From assembly GCF_913566895.1 (NCBI RefSeq), contig NZ_CAJYCN010000002.1:62001-126000 (forward strand): a stretch of 64,000 nt of DNA, in the 5' to 3' direction. Source of the DNA: Listeria ilorinensis (GTDB lineage: Bacteria > Bacillota > Bacilli > Lactobacillales > Listeriaceae). How positions within the stretch are numbered: position 1 is the stretch's first letter; each line of letters starts with the position of its first letter. The notes under the pieces are model-generated. The model ran no database searches and had not been told where the DNA came from. It saw nothing but the letters and a program-made list of their open reading frames with translations. The position numbers and the translations under genes are program-made. Shown here in pieces: positions 1-9,549 of this stretch.

Positions 1-906
<906 letters not shown>

Positions 907-931
907 TCATTTCCTCCAGTGTTAGTCAAAT

Positions 932-1486
932 TTATTGATTTACTTTTACCATTGACGGGCGAAGTACCCGGTCTTTGATCTTATAACCTTTTTGTAGTTC
1001 TGCTGTGATTTCGTTAGATGCTTTATCTGCATCACTGTCTTGCATCACAGCTTGATGGAAATTCGGATCAAACTGTTCGCCAAGTGCTGCGATCGGTTCA
1101 ATCCCTTCTTTTTCAAGTGCTGATTGCAGCTGCTTATAAACCATTTCCATTCCTGTTAAAATTGCCTTGACTTCTTCAAGCTCACTTTCAGTCGCAAGCG
1201 CCTTTTCAAAGCTGTCAAGAGCCGGCAGTAAATCCTCTGCTAGACTCTGCGCCCGATACTTGATGGTTGCTTCGCGATCTGCAATATGTCGTTTCTTGAC
1301 ATTTTCAAAATCGGCTTGAAGACGCAATAGGCGATTTTCAGTTTCGGCAAGTTGCTCTTCTAATTTTGCAATCTGTTGTTGTTCAGGTGTTTGTTCAGCT
1401 TCCTCAAGTACCTCTTCTAGCTCTTCATTCGCCTCTTTTTCAATTTCTTCTTCCAATTTGTCTTTCTTATCTTTATTTTCGGCCAC
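932..1486 (-). CDS. grpE: Nucleotide exchange factor GrpE
   Basis: Exchanges ADP for ATP on DnaK and so drives the chaperone cycle. The 184-residue protein has a very acidic N-terminus, a long coiled coil at about residues 35-90 and a C-terminal beta domain ending in the RPSMVKVNQ type of tail typical of GrpE. I chose GTG at 1486 because AGGAGG lies eight bases before it; a GTG three codons further up overlaps that ribosome binding site. It lies between hrcA and dnaK in one operon and should be controlled by HrcA/CIRCE. Confidence 0.96.
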   Translation of the reverse strand: MAENKDKKDKLEEEIEKEANEELEEVLEEAEQTPEQQQIAKLEEQLAETENRLLRLQADFENVKKRHIADREATIKYRAQSLAEDLLPALDSFEKALATESELEEVKAILTGMEMVYKQLQSALEKEGIEPIAALGEQFDPNFHQAVMQDSDADKASNEITAELQKGYKIKDRVLRPSMVKVNQ

Positions 1487-1537
1487 AAAAATCACCTCCT
1501 GAAAAAACGACCGTTCTTTCAGTCCTTTCTTAATTTG

Positions 1538-2569
1538 TTAATCTTTTTTATAAAGCTTGGTTAGAATCGTTGTCAAATCCCGGCTAAAAACATCGACAAG
1601 ACCGATCATTCGACTGTATTCCATCCTTGTCGGGCCAAGTAAGATGATTCCTCCGACACGTTCATCTGCAATTCGATAAGTCGCTGTGATCACACTCATA
1701 TTATCTAAAAATGCTTGATCCAGTTCACGACCAATCTTTACTTGCAAACCATCAGGAATATCACGAAACAGATTGTAAAGATTCTGCTCCTCATCCATCA
1801 AATCAAGATAGTGACGAATCTTATCCACATCATGAAATTCTGGCTGATGAAGCAAATTATTCTTGCCGCCAAAATAAATTTTCTCATGTGCCGCCTGACG
1901 AAAAGCGTTCTGCAAGATGGACTGATAAAGACTGCTTTGTTCAATATTCTGCTCGATCAGTTCACTGACTTCAATCGGAATTTGCCGTTTAAGTTCATTC
2001 AGCGAAACACCAACAAGCCGATCGTTCAAAATATTGATCATTCGTTCCATACCAGCAAGCGTAACACCTTCCGGCAGAGTAACCAAATGATTGTCTACAT
2101 GCCCCTGATCGGTAATCAAAATCAGCATCGCCTGTTCCTGACTAATCGGCACAAACCTGAAACCGCTGAGCTTGTTAGATCCTGACTCCGGTCCAAGCAC
2201 GATGGACGTATAATTCGTCAAATCAGAAAGAATCGAAGCCGAATTTTGAATCAATTGCTCCATTTCAAAGTATTGCCTTGAAAAAAGACCTTCAATTGCT
2301 TGTAGATCTTCCTGCGGCAATGCCTGAGGGCGCAAAAGATAGTCAACATAATAACGATAGCCCTTTTCAGACGGGACACGACCAGAAGACGAATGCGTTT
2401 TTTCAATAAAACCATAATCTTCCAACACACTCATCTCATTGCGAATCGTCGCAGAACTAAAGGGAAGATCGCTTTCCTTCAACAAGTTTTTGGAGCCAAC
2501 TGGCTGAACGGTCCAAGTGAAATGATCGATAATCGCTCTAAAAATCTGGAGCTGTCTTTCTGTTAACAT
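1538..2569 (-). CDS. hrcA: Heat-inducible transcription repressor HrcA
   Basis: Repressor of class I heat-shock genes that binds the CIRCE inverted repeat and depends on GroEL for activity. At 343 residues it is of normal family length. A winged-helix domain occupies about residues 1-75 ([13 protein letters not shown], then [17 protein letters not shown]) and the GAF-like HrcA domain follows. ATG at 2569 is preferred over an upstream GTG because AGAGGTG is six bases before it. It is first in the operon, directly behind a CIRCE site, so it represses itself. Confidence 0.97.
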   Translation of the reverse strand: MLTERQLQIFRAIIDHFTWTVQPVGSKNLLKESDLPFSSATIRNEMSVLEDYGFIEKTHSSSGRVPSEKGYRYYVDYLLRPQALPQEDLQAIEGLFSRQYFEMEQLIQNSASILSDLTNYTSIVLGPESGSNKLSGFRFVPISQEQAMLILITDQGHVDNHLVTLPEGVTLAGMERMINILNDRLVGVSLNELKRQIPIEVSELIEQNIEQSSLYQSILQNAFRQAAHEKIYFGGKNNLLHQPEFHDVDKIRHYLDLMDEEQNLYNLFRDIPDGLQVKIGRELDQAFLDNMSVITATYRIADERVGGIILLGPTRMEYSRMIGLVDVFSRDLTTILTKLYKKD

Positions 2570-2584
2570 ATCTATCACCTCTTT

Positions 2585-2611
2585 TTAGCACTCGAAGACT
2601 TTAAGTGCTAA
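2585..2611 (-). promoter_or_regulatory. CIRCE operator of the hrcA operon
   Basis: Inverted repeat TTAGCACTC, nine bases, AAGTGCTAA on the plus strand. It differs from the CIRCE consensus at one base of one arm. It lies between the promoter and hrcA, where HrcA binding blocks transcription. Confidence 0.95.
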
Positions 2612-2622
2612 ATACAATTATA

Positions 2623-2651
2623 AATTTACCAAACATATCCCCCTTCGTCAA
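2623..2651 (-). promoter_or_regulatory. Sigma-A promoter of hrcA-grpE-dnaK
   Basis: On the minus strand TTGACG (2651-2646), a 17-base spacer, and TAAATT (2628-2623), just upstream of CIRCE. A TATAAT at offset spacing lies six bases downstream, so the exact -10 is not certain. Confidence 0.65.
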
Positions 2652-2716
2652 CTGAAAACACTCGATTTCAGCCTAAAGTTGGAGATGTTTGGTCAAAAAT
2701 GGTCAATGGTGCGGTT

Positions 2717-3844
2717 TTAAAGGAATTCTCGAAAAACATGATTGCCTAAAAAACGCCCAGCCCTTGTAAGTGCGATAGATTCATTTTGATTAAGCAACCA
2801 TCCCTGTTCCGCTGTATATTGAATCGCTTCTTCGAAAACCTGATCCATTGGTTTCCCAAACTTTTCTAAAAAGCGATCTTTCGAAACGCCTGCTACTTTG
2901 CGAAGCCCCAAAAAGATTTCTTCTTCCATTTCTTCTTTTAATGTTAATGGCTTTGTTTGAAAAACAGGCAGCCTATTTTCTTCGAGCGGTGCCATATACA
3001 TTTTGAGCGGTCCATAGTTGCTGTACCGTGTATCTTCCAAATAGCCGTGCGCCCCTGCCCCAAAACCGAAATAGTGCTCATTGCTCCAATAAACGAGATT
3101 GTGGCGGCTTTGATAGCCAGGTGCGGCAAAATTACTAATTTCATATTGGAGTTTGCCAGACTTTTCCATTTCCGTCATCAAATGATCATACATATTTGCT
3201 TCAGCATCTTGTCCCGGTAAAATTAATTGACCTTTTTGCATGAGGTTATAAAAAATTGTCTTAGGCTCGATAATTAAAGAGTACGCCGAATAGTGTGGCA
3301 GATCAAGTGCCAAAGCCTTTTGTAGTGTGTCTTTAAAATCGTCCTCTGTCTGGTTTGGCAAACTGAAAATCAGATCGATGCTCACATTTTCAAAACCTAT
3401 ATGATCAAGGTTTCGAATGGACTGATAAACATCTTCTGTTGTATGGATCCGACCGATCTGCTTCAACAATTCATTATTGAAACTTTGAACCCCCATGCTA
3501 ATCCGGTTGACTCCCATCGCTTTCAATGTGCGAATCTTTTCAAGCGAAAGATCCCCTGGATTGGCTTCAAATGTAAATTCTACATCATCTGTCAGCGGAA
3601 ATAACCGATGCACCGCTTCACAAAGTCTCGTAAGCTGTTGCTCATTCAGCGTCGTTGGAGTGCCACCTCCTACAAAGACCGTTTCAGTGGGAGCAAATTC
3701 CTGCGTGGCTGCTGTTAGTTCCATTTCACGAATCAACAAATCCACATACCGATCCACCGGCTGCCCTTCCAGAAATACTTTATTAAAGTCGCAATAGTAG
3801 CAGATATGCTCACAAAAAGGAATATGAATATAAACAGCTGTCAA
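2717..3844 (-). CDS. hemW: Radical SAM heme chaperone HemW (HemN-like)
   Basis: HemW-type radical SAM protein, formerly annotated as oxygen-independent coproporphyrinogen oxidase; in this family it acts in heme delivery. The 375 residues carry the iron-sulfur motif C11-x3-C15-x2-C18 (CEHICYYC), then GGGTPT at about 59-64, and a C-terminal HemN domain. The lack of an extra N-terminal Cys-containing extension fits HemW rather than true HemN. The start is TTG at 3844 after AAGGGAAAGG. It lies upstream of the heat-shock operon and downstream of lepA, as in Listeria and Bacillus. Confidence 0.93.
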   Translation of the reverse strand: MTAVYIHIPFCEHICYYCDFNKVFLEGQPVDRYVDLLIREMELTAATQEFAPTETVFVGGGTPTTLNEQQLTRLCEAVHRLFPLTDDVEFTFEANPGDLSLEKIRTLKAMGVNRISMGVQSFNNELLKQIGRIHTTEDVYQSIRNLDHIGFENVSIDLIFSLPNQTEDDFKDTLQKALALDLPHYSAYSLIIEPKTIFYNLMQKGQLILPGQDAEANMYDHLMTEMEKSGKLQYEISNFAAPGYQSRHNLVYWSNEHYFGFGAGAHGYLEDTRYSNYGPLKMYMAPLEENRLPVFQTKPLTLKEEMEEEIFLGLRKVAGVSKDRFLEKFGKPMDQVFEEAIQYTAEQGWLLNQNESIALTRAGRFLGNHVFREFL

Positions 3845-3859
3845 ACCTTTCCCTTCTTT

Positions 3860-3894
3860 CTAAAATGAGCTGCTGATTATTTCACAGCAGCTCA
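3860..3894 (-). terminator. Rho-independent terminator after lepA
   Basis: Arms TGAGCTGCTG / CAGCAGCTCA (3866-3875 and 3885-3894) with a 9-base loop, followed on the minus strand by ATTTTAG. The tail is short, so read-through into hemW is likely. Confidence 0.6.
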
Positions 3895-3903
3895 ACAACG
3901 TCA

Positions 3904-5730
3904 TTATTTTTGGTCGTCCATTTTCAAAATCGCCATAAAAGCTTCTTGCGGAACTTCCACAGAGCCGATTTGCTTCATGCGTTTTTTCCCTTCTTTTTGT
4001 TTTTCAAGTAGTTTTCGTTTTCGGGAAACATCGCCGCCATAACATTTAGCTAAGACATTTTTACGCAACGCTTTAATCGTAGAACGGGAGACAATCTTCG
4101 TACCGATCGCCGCTTGGATTGGAACTTCAAATTGTTGACGTGGAATGAGTTCACGTAGTTTCTCAACAATAATCTTTCCACGTTCATAAGCAAAATCACG
4201 ATGAACGATAAAACTTAGCGCATCTACTTTTTCTGTATTTAATAGAATGTCCATTTTCACTAGCTTGGATGTTTGATAACCAATCAATTCATAATCAAAG
4301 GACGCGTAGCCTTTAGTGCTTGATTTCAACTGATCAAAGAAATCATAAACAATTTCGGATAGCGGTATTTCATAAATAATGCTAACACGAATATCGTCCA
4401 GATACTCCATCGTAATAAAAGTTCCCCGTTTGTTCTGTGCAAGCTCCATTACAGCACCAACATAATCATTCGGTACCATCACGGTTGCTTTTACATACGG
4501 TTCTTCTACAGATTCAATGACTCCAGGCTCAGGCATTTCAGCAGGATTATCTACAATCGTTTGTGTGCCATCGGTCAAATTGACATGATAGATAACACTT
4601 GGTGCCGTTGTAATCAAATCAATCTTAAATTCACGTTCGATCCGCTCCTGGATAATTTCCATGTGAAGAAGTCCTAGGAAACCACAACGAAAGCCAAACC
4701 CTAATGCTTGTGATGTCTCAGCTTCAAATTGGAGAGCTGAATCGTTTAGTTCAAGTTTTTCAAGCGCATCACGCAAATCATTGTATTTGGATGAATCAAT
4801 CGGATAGAGACCGCAGTAAACCATTGGATTCAATTTTCTATATCCGGGCAATGGTTCTTCTGCCGGATTATTTGCCAGTGTGATAGTATCCCCAACACGC
4901 GTATCACTTACATTTTTAATGGATGCAGTTAAATAACCTACATCTCCCACCATCAAGCAATCTTGAGGAGTCGCTTTTGGTTTAAAAACACCCACCTCTG
5001 TGACTTCGAATTCTTTCCCGTTTGCCATCATGCGAATAGTGTCTCCAGGACGGACTACACCATCTACAATTCGGATATTGGCAATGACACCGCGATAAGC
5101 ATCGTAAACAGAGTCAAAAATGAGCGCCTTTAATGGCCGATCGATATCCCCGGTTGGTTTTGGTACTTTTTCAACAATTTGTTCAAGGATGTCTTCAATG
5201 CCGATCCCGCTTTTTGCAGATGCAAGGACAGCTTCACTAGCATCCAGCCCGATGACATCTTCAATCTCCGTACGAACACGTTCCGGATCTGCTGCCGGTA
5301 AATCAATTTTGTTGATAACAGGCAAGATCTCCAAATCATTGTCCAAAGCTAAATAAACATTCGCAAGTGTTTGAGCTTCGATTCCTTGTGCTGCGTCAAC
5401 AACCAAGATGGCTCCTTCGCATGCAGCCAGGCTTCTTGATACTTCATAGGTAAAATCGACATGTCCTGGTGTATCAATTAAATGAAATGTATAAGTTTCA
5501 CCATCTTTGGCTTGGTAAGCCAGTTGGACCGCATTCAACTTGATAGTAATACCACGTTCTCGTTCCAAATCCATGGAATCAAGAAGCTGATCTTTCATTT
5601 CCCGATGTGATAGAGCATGTGTTTTTTCTAAAATCCGGTCAGCAAGCGTTGACTTCCCGTGATCAATATGTGCAATGATTGAAAAATTTCTTATTTTCTC
5701 TTGACGAGCAAGCATTTCTTCTTTGTTCAT
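3904..5730 (-). CDS. lepA: Elongation factor 4 (LepA)
   Basis: Ribosome-associated translational GTPase that acts on stalled or mistranslocated ribosomes. The GTPase P-loop [10 protein letters not shown] is at residues 20-29, then DTPGHVDF (G3) and NKIDLP (G4), followed by EF-G-like domains and the lysine-rich LepA C-terminal domain. The reading frame is open for 36 further codons upstream, but ATG at 5730 gives the usual length of 608 and has AGGAG/GGGAG before it. It is divergent from rpsT. Confidence 0.97.
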   Translation of the reverse strand: MNKEEMLARQEKIRNFSIIAHIDHGKSTLADRILEKTHALSHREMKDQLLDSMDLERERGITIKLNAVQLAYQAKDGETYTFHLIDTPGHVDFTYEVSRSLAACEGAILVVDAAQGIEAQTLANVYLALDNDLEILPVINKIDLPAADPERVRTEIEDVIGLDASEAVLASAKSGIGIEDILEQIVEKVPKPTGDIDRPLKALIFDSVYDAYRGVIANIRIVDGVVRPGDTIRMMANGKEFEVTEVGVFKPKATPQDCLMVGDVGYLTASIKNVSDTRVGDTITLANNPAEEPLPGYRKLNPMVYCGLYPIDSSKYNDLRDALEKLELNDSALQFEAETSQALGFGFRCGFLGLLHMEIIQERIEREFKIDLITTAPSVIYHVNLTDGTQTIVDNPAEMPEPGVIESVEEPYVKATVMVPNDYVGAVMELAQNKRGTFITMEYLDDIRVSIIYEIPLSEIVYDFFDQLKSSTKGYASFDYELIGYQTSKLVKMDILLNTEKVDALSFIVHRDFAYERGKIIVEKLRELIPRQQFEVPIQAAIGTKIVSRSTIKALRKNVLAKCYGGDVSRKRKLLEKQKEGKKRMKQIGSVEVPQEAFMAILKMDDQK

Positions 5731-5866
5731 TCTCCCAGCTCCTGATTCGAACTCATCTTTTTTATAGGATGGCAAGCTAAATTTGATTATATCAATACAT
5801 AACCGATTATTCAATGCCTTCTTGCCAGATTCCTTCATAAAATTTAAAGAAAGTTAGAAAGTATTA

Positions 5867-5895
5867 TTGCAATCTCATATGCTTTTCGGTATAAT
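5867..5895 (+). promoter_or_regulatory. Sigma-A promoter of rpsT
   Basis: TTGCAA (5867-5872), a 17-base spacer and TATAAT (5890-5895). The -35 hexamer is its own reverse complement, and an 18-base spacing leads to TTTAAA on the minus strand towards lepA, so it may serve both genes. Confidence 0.8.
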
Positions 5896-6003
5896 AACAT
5901 TTGTTCATGTGTAATTAAAGGGTATATGATCGAATGAAACACTTGTTTTTACAGGTGGTTAACAATCAGAATTACCTCATTAGTTTGGACGGAGGTGAAT
6001 GGA

Positions 6004-6258
6004 ATGCCAAATATTAAATCTGCTATTAAACGCGTAAAAACGACGGATTCACGCAACAGCCGCAACGTTGCTCAACGTTCTGCAATGCGTACAGCCATCA
6101 AAAAAGTTGAAGAAGCAGCTGCTAACGGTGCTGAAAACACACAAGAGCTTTACGTTGCCGCTTCGAAAAAAATTGACATGGCTGCAAGCAAAGGCTTGAT
6201 TCATAAAAACAAAGCTTCACGCGACAAATCTCGTCTAGCTGCTAAATTAGCTAAATAA
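6004..6258 (+). CDS. rpsT: 30S ribosomal protein S20
   Basis: Primary 16S rRNA-binding protein of the small subunit. The 84 residues begin [11 protein letters not shown] and are rich in Lys, Arg and Ala, with the normal helical-bundle composition. ATG at 6004 is used, with GGAGGTG six bases upstream; an in-frame GTG at 5995 lies inside that binding site. It is monocistronic, with its own promoter and terminator, and a leader of about 100 bases that can fold over the binding site. Confidence 0.97.
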   Translation: MPNIKSAIKRVKTTDSRNSRNVAQRSAMRTAIKKVEEAAANGAENTQELYVAASKKIDMAASKGLIHKNKASRDKSRLAAKLAK

Positions 6259-6265
6259 TGCATAA

Positions 6266-6295
6266 ACATCACACATGCGTGTGGTGTTTTTATTT
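6266..6295 (+). terminator. Terminator of rpsT
   Basis: Arms ACATCACAC (6266-6274) and GTGTGGTGT (6279-6287) with a 4-base loop, followed by TTTTATTTT. Confidence 0.9.
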
Positions 6296-6330
6296 TCACT
6301 AAATTTCTGATTACCTTTTCATAAGATGGT

Positions 6331-6380
6331 AAATGCCGATATATTCCGTGTTTGAGGGGTTTATCGGCATTTTCTTTTTG
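6331..6380 (+). terminator. Second strong hairpin with T-rich tail downstream of rpsT
   Basis: Perfect 11-base arms AAATGCCGATA (6331-6341) and TATCGGCATTT (6362-6372) with a 20-base loop, followed by TCTTTTTGG. No plus-strand gene lies between it and the rpsT terminator. It may back up that terminator or be left over from a lost gene. Confidence 0.7.
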
Positions 6381-6407
6381 GAAGATATCTTGGCCAAGCC
6401 CTACGGT

Positions 6408-6693
6408 TCAAAAGATTGAATCTCTTGTTCTGCATATCAATATGCGCCATCCACAAAATCCAGAAATACGAGGTCTCATTTCCAGTAGAAGTACAACCTT
6501 ATAGCAATCCTTGCTGTACCCCTCATTCGTTTCCATAAAGACAAGCAGGCCTTCTTCTTGCCTCTGTATCACCTGCCAGATTAAATTCAAACGTTTTTTC
6601 TGATACAGTCGTCTTGTATTACCATATAAAATGACACTTTTAAGGACGTTTATAGTTGTCAATTGGCTTGTAGGCATATCTTTTTTCACTCAT
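6408..6693 (-). pseudogene. Probable frameshifted small ORF, family unknown
   Basis: ATG at 6693 has AGGAGG eight bases upstream and opens a frame of 17 codons (MSEKRYAYKPIDNYKRP) ending at TAA 6642-6640. The +1 frame continues without stops for about 77 codons to TGA at 6408. Joined, they would give a protein of about 94 residues. I recognise no family. The frame entering from upstream is also open for about 35 codons before the ATG. Either a decayed gene or chance; I infer decay because the binding site is so good. Confidence 0.3.
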
Positions 6694-6756
6694 TCTGATA
6701 GCCTCCTCTTTAGTATTCGACTGTTTGCTGGTACAAAAACCAGTTATATCAATCGT

Positions 6757-6788
6757 TGGTTCAATATCATCCCAGTGATATTGAACCA
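6757..6788. repeat. Perfect inverted repeat, 13-base arms, 6-base loop
   Basis: Arms TGGTTCAATATCA (6757-6769) and TGATATTGAACCA (6776-6788). No T-run follows on either strand, so it is not a simple terminator. It lies between the serine hydrolase gene and the frameshifted ORF; its role is unknown. Confidence 0.85.
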
Positions 6789-6877
6789 GATCCCAAAGCT
6801 TTTTATTATCTCGTTTTTAGTCCTATCAAATATCCACACATCATTCAAAAATGTATAATAGCACAGGAAAGTCCTCC

Positions 6878-7861
6878 TTAAACTAAAATAAATGGCTCCA
6901 TATACTTTTGTATAAAATCTATACGGTCAAATATGGTAGGTTTAAAGTATGACGTGACTGCTATCACTATATTTTTCGTTGGATCTACATATATAACATT
7001 CCCGCTATTTCCTATGGCTGCATATATAGGTTTATTTTCATCTACAATCCACCAAAGGTACCCGTAAGACATATTTCTAAATTCTTCTCCACATTTATAA
7101 GTTGGTTTAGTTATTTCTTCAATCCATTTAGATGATAAAATTTGGTGTCCATTATGAACGCCTTTATCTAAACAAAGCTGTCCGATTTTTGCCATATCTT
7201 TTGCAGAAAAGCATAATCCGTATCCCGCTGCTCCTATTCCTTTTGGGTCACAAAACCATCTATTTTTTTGTGGTTTCTTACTCATAGTAAAATGTTTGTG
7301 TTCTTCGGCGGTCTTCGCTAAATAATTTATATGTTTTTCTACTCTAATAGGTTCAAATAAATATTCATTGGCAAAATCGACAACTTTTTGACCACTCGTT
7401 TTTGAAATAATACCAGTCAGTATATGTATACCTAAGGTAGAGTATTTGAATTCTCCAGTCAATCGTTTTCTCCCGCCTAGAAAATCTAAGGCTGAAATCG
7501 TCCAATCATCACTTGAACAAATTTTAGTCCACGGTTCGTACTTATACTTATAGGGTGCTGTCATAGTCAATAAATGTTTGATTGTCACTTTTTGAATTGT
7601 TTTTTCTCCTCTTTTAATTTTATATTCAGGAAAAAAATCTAGTACGGGTTGATCTATGCTTCTTATAAACCCTTTATCAAGTGCTATCCCTACAAGTAAT
7701 GCTACGATACTTTTGGTGGCAGACATAACATGGCAAGTATCATCTTTTTTATAATCGTTCCATTCATCAGAGTAAACTTCTTTGCCACCTTTATAACATG
7801 ATATTTGACAGATATTTGGTTGCTTTTCTTTAATAAAATCATGCAGTTCTTTTCTATTCAT
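6878..7861 (-). CDS. Beta-lactamase-fold serine hydrolase (class C / CubicO type)
   Basis: Serine hydrolase of the penicillin-binding-protein fold, 327 residues, with no signal peptide or membrane segment, so probably cytoplasmic. The nucleophile motif S-x-x-K is SATK at residues 47-50. The second motif is Tyr140-Ser-Thr142, where class C enzymes usually have Tyr-x-Asn. A Gly-rich GNSGNV near the C-terminus stands where the third motif is expected. Substrate is unknown; esterase, amidase or peptidase are all possible, and a true beta-lactamase is unlikely without export. It follows the MerR gene by 71 bases on the same strand. Codons are more AT-rich than in the neighbours, which suggests transfer. 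Confidence 0.85.
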   Translation of the reverse strand: MNRKELHDFIKEKQPNICQISCYKGGKEVYSDEWNDYKKDDTCHVMSATKSIVALLVGIALDKGFIRSIDQPVLDFFPEYKIKRGEKTIQKVTIKHLLTMTAPYKYKYEPWTKICSSDDWTISALDFLGGRKRLTGEFKYSTLGIHILTGIISKTSGQKVVDFANEYLFEPIRVEKHINYLAKTAEEHKHFTMSKKPQKNRWFCDPKGIGAAGYGLCFSAKDMAKIGQLCLDKGVHNGHQILSSKWIEEITKPTYKCGEEFRNMSYGYLWWIVDENKPIYAAIGNSGNVIYVDPTKNIVIAVTSYFKPTIFDRIDFIQKYMEPFILV

Positions 7862-7932
7862 AGTATCAATCTCATCTCCATTTCTCGTTATCCCACATAA
7901 ACCAAATTTGAATCTTTCATGTAGACCTTTAC

Positions 7933-8754
7933 CTATTTCTTTTTTATTGGATAATAAATTTCAGTTATAAATTCATCCTCATTCGAAGTTTGTGTTAAAT
8001 CAGTAATATAAACTTCATAAAGCGGACCATTATTTTCATAACCATTCTGCTCTGCCCATTCAAATTGTTTCGTATAAACAGCAGGCAAATTAGAGTATCC
8101 GCCTTGTAAAGTTGTTTTTAAGCATAATCCAGGACAAAACTCTCTTGTTTCTCTAACAAATTGTTTTACTGGAATAGCAAATTCTGTATCTAAACCTAAA
8201 GGGGTAAACTCATCACTATGAAAAAGTACCATAGGTGGAGCATCGACGGTTAATTTGTCGTGTTGAATTTTTTTTAATATCGAATTAAAACAATGAGTAT
8301 ACTGGTCTTTCATTTCAACCTTATAAACCATCTTACGGATAGAAACTAAATACATAACTGGTATTTCAACAAGTTGTACATCAATCTTATTCAAATAAGA
8401 CATGATGGATTTACCTTGTTTCAAAACTGCTATATCCCCATTTAACCGTTCTGTAATTTGAGAATATATCTGCATTTGTTTTTCAAATTCTACCTTTTTC
8501 TTATAAAGTTCTAAACATAATTTTTCATTTAGCATTTCTTCTGATGTAATAATCGCTTTAATTTCTTCCAAAGAGAAATTATACTGTTTTAGACGGTTGA
8601 TAAATAGCATAGTTTCTAATTGTTCAATGGAATAATATCTATAACCGTTCTCTTGATTTATTTTACTGGGTTTTATGAGTCCGATTTCATCATAATAACG
8701 AAGCGTTTTTGTAGAAACTTTACATATCCTTGAAAATTCACCTATTGATAACAT
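7933..8754 (-). CDS. MerR-family regulator with GyrI-like effector-binding domain
   Basis: Transcription regulator of 273 residues. The MerR winged helix-turn-helix is at about 1-70 (SIGEFSRICKVSTKTLRYYDE), a coiled-coil dimer helix at about 75-115, and a GyrI-like/AraC effector domain from about 120 to the end. This layout is that of BmrR-type regulators, which activate promoters on binding small hydrophobic or cationic ligands. ATG at 8754 has AAGGAG seven bases upstream. It lies directly behind a promoter with the 19-base spacer such regulators act on, and the serine hydrolase gene follows, so it likely controls both. The ligand is unknown. AT-rich codon use fits an acquired pair. Confidence 0.92.
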   Translation of the reverse strand: MLSIGEFSRICKVSTKTLRYYDEIGLIKPSKINQENGYRYYSIEQLETMLFINRLKQYNFSLEEIKAIITSEEMLNEKLCLELYKKKVEFEKQMQIYSQITERLNGDIAVLKQGKSIMSYLNKIDVQLVEIPVMYLVSIRKMVYKVEMKDQYTHCFNSILKKIQHDKLTVDAPPMVLFHSDEFTPLGLDTEFAIPVKQFVRETREFCPGLCLKTTLQGGYSNLPAVYTKQFEWAEQNGYENNGPLYEVYITDLTQTSNEDEFITEIYYPIKKK

Positions 8755-8786
8755 AGATCTTCTCCTTTCAACTTGCTTTTATACGT

Positions 8787-8817
8787 ATGTTACACCTTGC
8801 CGTAAGGGGAAAGTCAA
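8787..8817 (-). promoter_or_regulatory. MerR-type promoter/operator upstream of the MerR gene
   Basis: TTGACT (8817-8812) and TAACAT (8792-8787) on the minus strand are separated by 19 bases. The spacer carries the dyad CCTTGCCGTAAGG (8795-8807, plus strand). An over-long spacer with a central dyad is the hallmark of promoters that MerR proteins untwist to activate. Confidence 0.85.
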
Positions 8818-8909
8818 TGTAGTAATTTTATGCACGTTCCCTAACTATCCAAAAAATAACATGATAAGAAATGAATTGCCAACTATTTTTACAGTTTTAT
8901 AAAAGGCTT

Positions 8910-9326
8910 TTATGCTACTAAAAAAGTAACATGCAAGCCTTCACTGTCCAACAATCTTCCAGTTACTATTCGCTCGTACTGTGAAACTAAAGTTGCTTTT
9001 ATCAGATTATCAAGAGATGTCATAGCTATCTTGACTTTCACATTGTCCTAAAATAGGATATACCAATTCATAACTGCTGATAAATTCAACCATGTCTCCT
9101 GATGCATGTTCTTTTCGGTAGCTGTTTGATAGAGCTTAAACTGTTTTGTTGTAGTGGATGCTATGTCATCCTCAATTTTCGTCATGCCCTCATCGAGTGT
9201 AGAACCGTTATCTTTCTTTTTCAATGCTACCAACACACTCGACAGACTCAGTCTAGTATTAACTTGCTTTCTGTATGAACAACTATTAAGTAACGACGAT
9301 TGGAAGCGCTTAAAAGTCTTACACAG
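8910..9326 (-). pseudogene. Decayed ORF of unknown family, one in-frame TAG
   Basis: A minus-strand frame is open for 92 codons (9326-9051), meets TAG at 9050-9048, and is then open for another 45 codons to TAA at 8912-8910. No start codon in it has a ribosome binding site. A second frame is also open for about 41 codons across 9020-9142, so frameshifts are possible too. I recognise no family. Together with the neighbouring fragments it reads as the remains of an acquired gene. Confidence 0.3.
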
Positions 9327-9375
9327 TCACTTTAATATATTTAGTAGTAAATTTAATCGTACAATAAGAATGGAT

Positions 9376-9410
9376 GGAAATAGAAATGGAACGCCACTGA
9401 GGCATTCCAT
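9376..9410 (-). terminator. Rho-independent terminator downstream of holA
   Basis: Arms ATGGAACGCC (9386-9395) and GGCATTCCAT (9401-9410), one G-U pair when read on the minus strand, followed there by TTTCTATTT. It ends transcripts coming from holA or from the fragment just after it. Confidence 0.75.
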
Positions 9411-9459
9411 CGTCTATAAGTTATTCCAATTTTTCTTGTTTCAAACTGATGTGCTGTAA

Positions 9460-9549
9460 CTATATCTTTGCATATTTAGCCTCATTCACTGGTAGTAATT
9501 GACCTTGAAAATGCTGGTAGATATTATATTTTAGCGGATCATCAGATTC
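9460..9549 (-). pseudogene. Possible 3' fragment of a lost gene, 29 codons
   Basis: Directly after holA a minus-strand frame of 29 codons without a start ends at TAG 9462-9460. The residues (DDPLKYNIYQHFQGQLL and on) look like protein, but the stretch is short and no family is recognised. If real it marks the scar of an insertion next to holA. Confidence 0.2.

Noticed and set aside
1715-2185. 156-codon plus-strand ORF inside hrcA
   Set aside because: Antisense shadow of hrcA.
2650-2672. CTGAAA/TTTCAG stem between hemW and hrcA as a terminator
   Set aside because: Short arms and no T-run on either strand.
5731-5838. 36-codon N-terminal extension of LepA
   Set aside because: No ribosome binding site; the ATG at 5730 gives the standard 608 residues.
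6631-6858. 75-codon plus-strand ORF
   Set aside because: No ribosome binding site and runs through the perfect hairpin; hydrophobic content follows from T-rich sequence.
9154-9459. 101-codon plus-strand ORF in the accessory gap
   Set aside because: No binding site, overlaps a minus-strand terminator and a better minus-strand frame; composition not protein-like.
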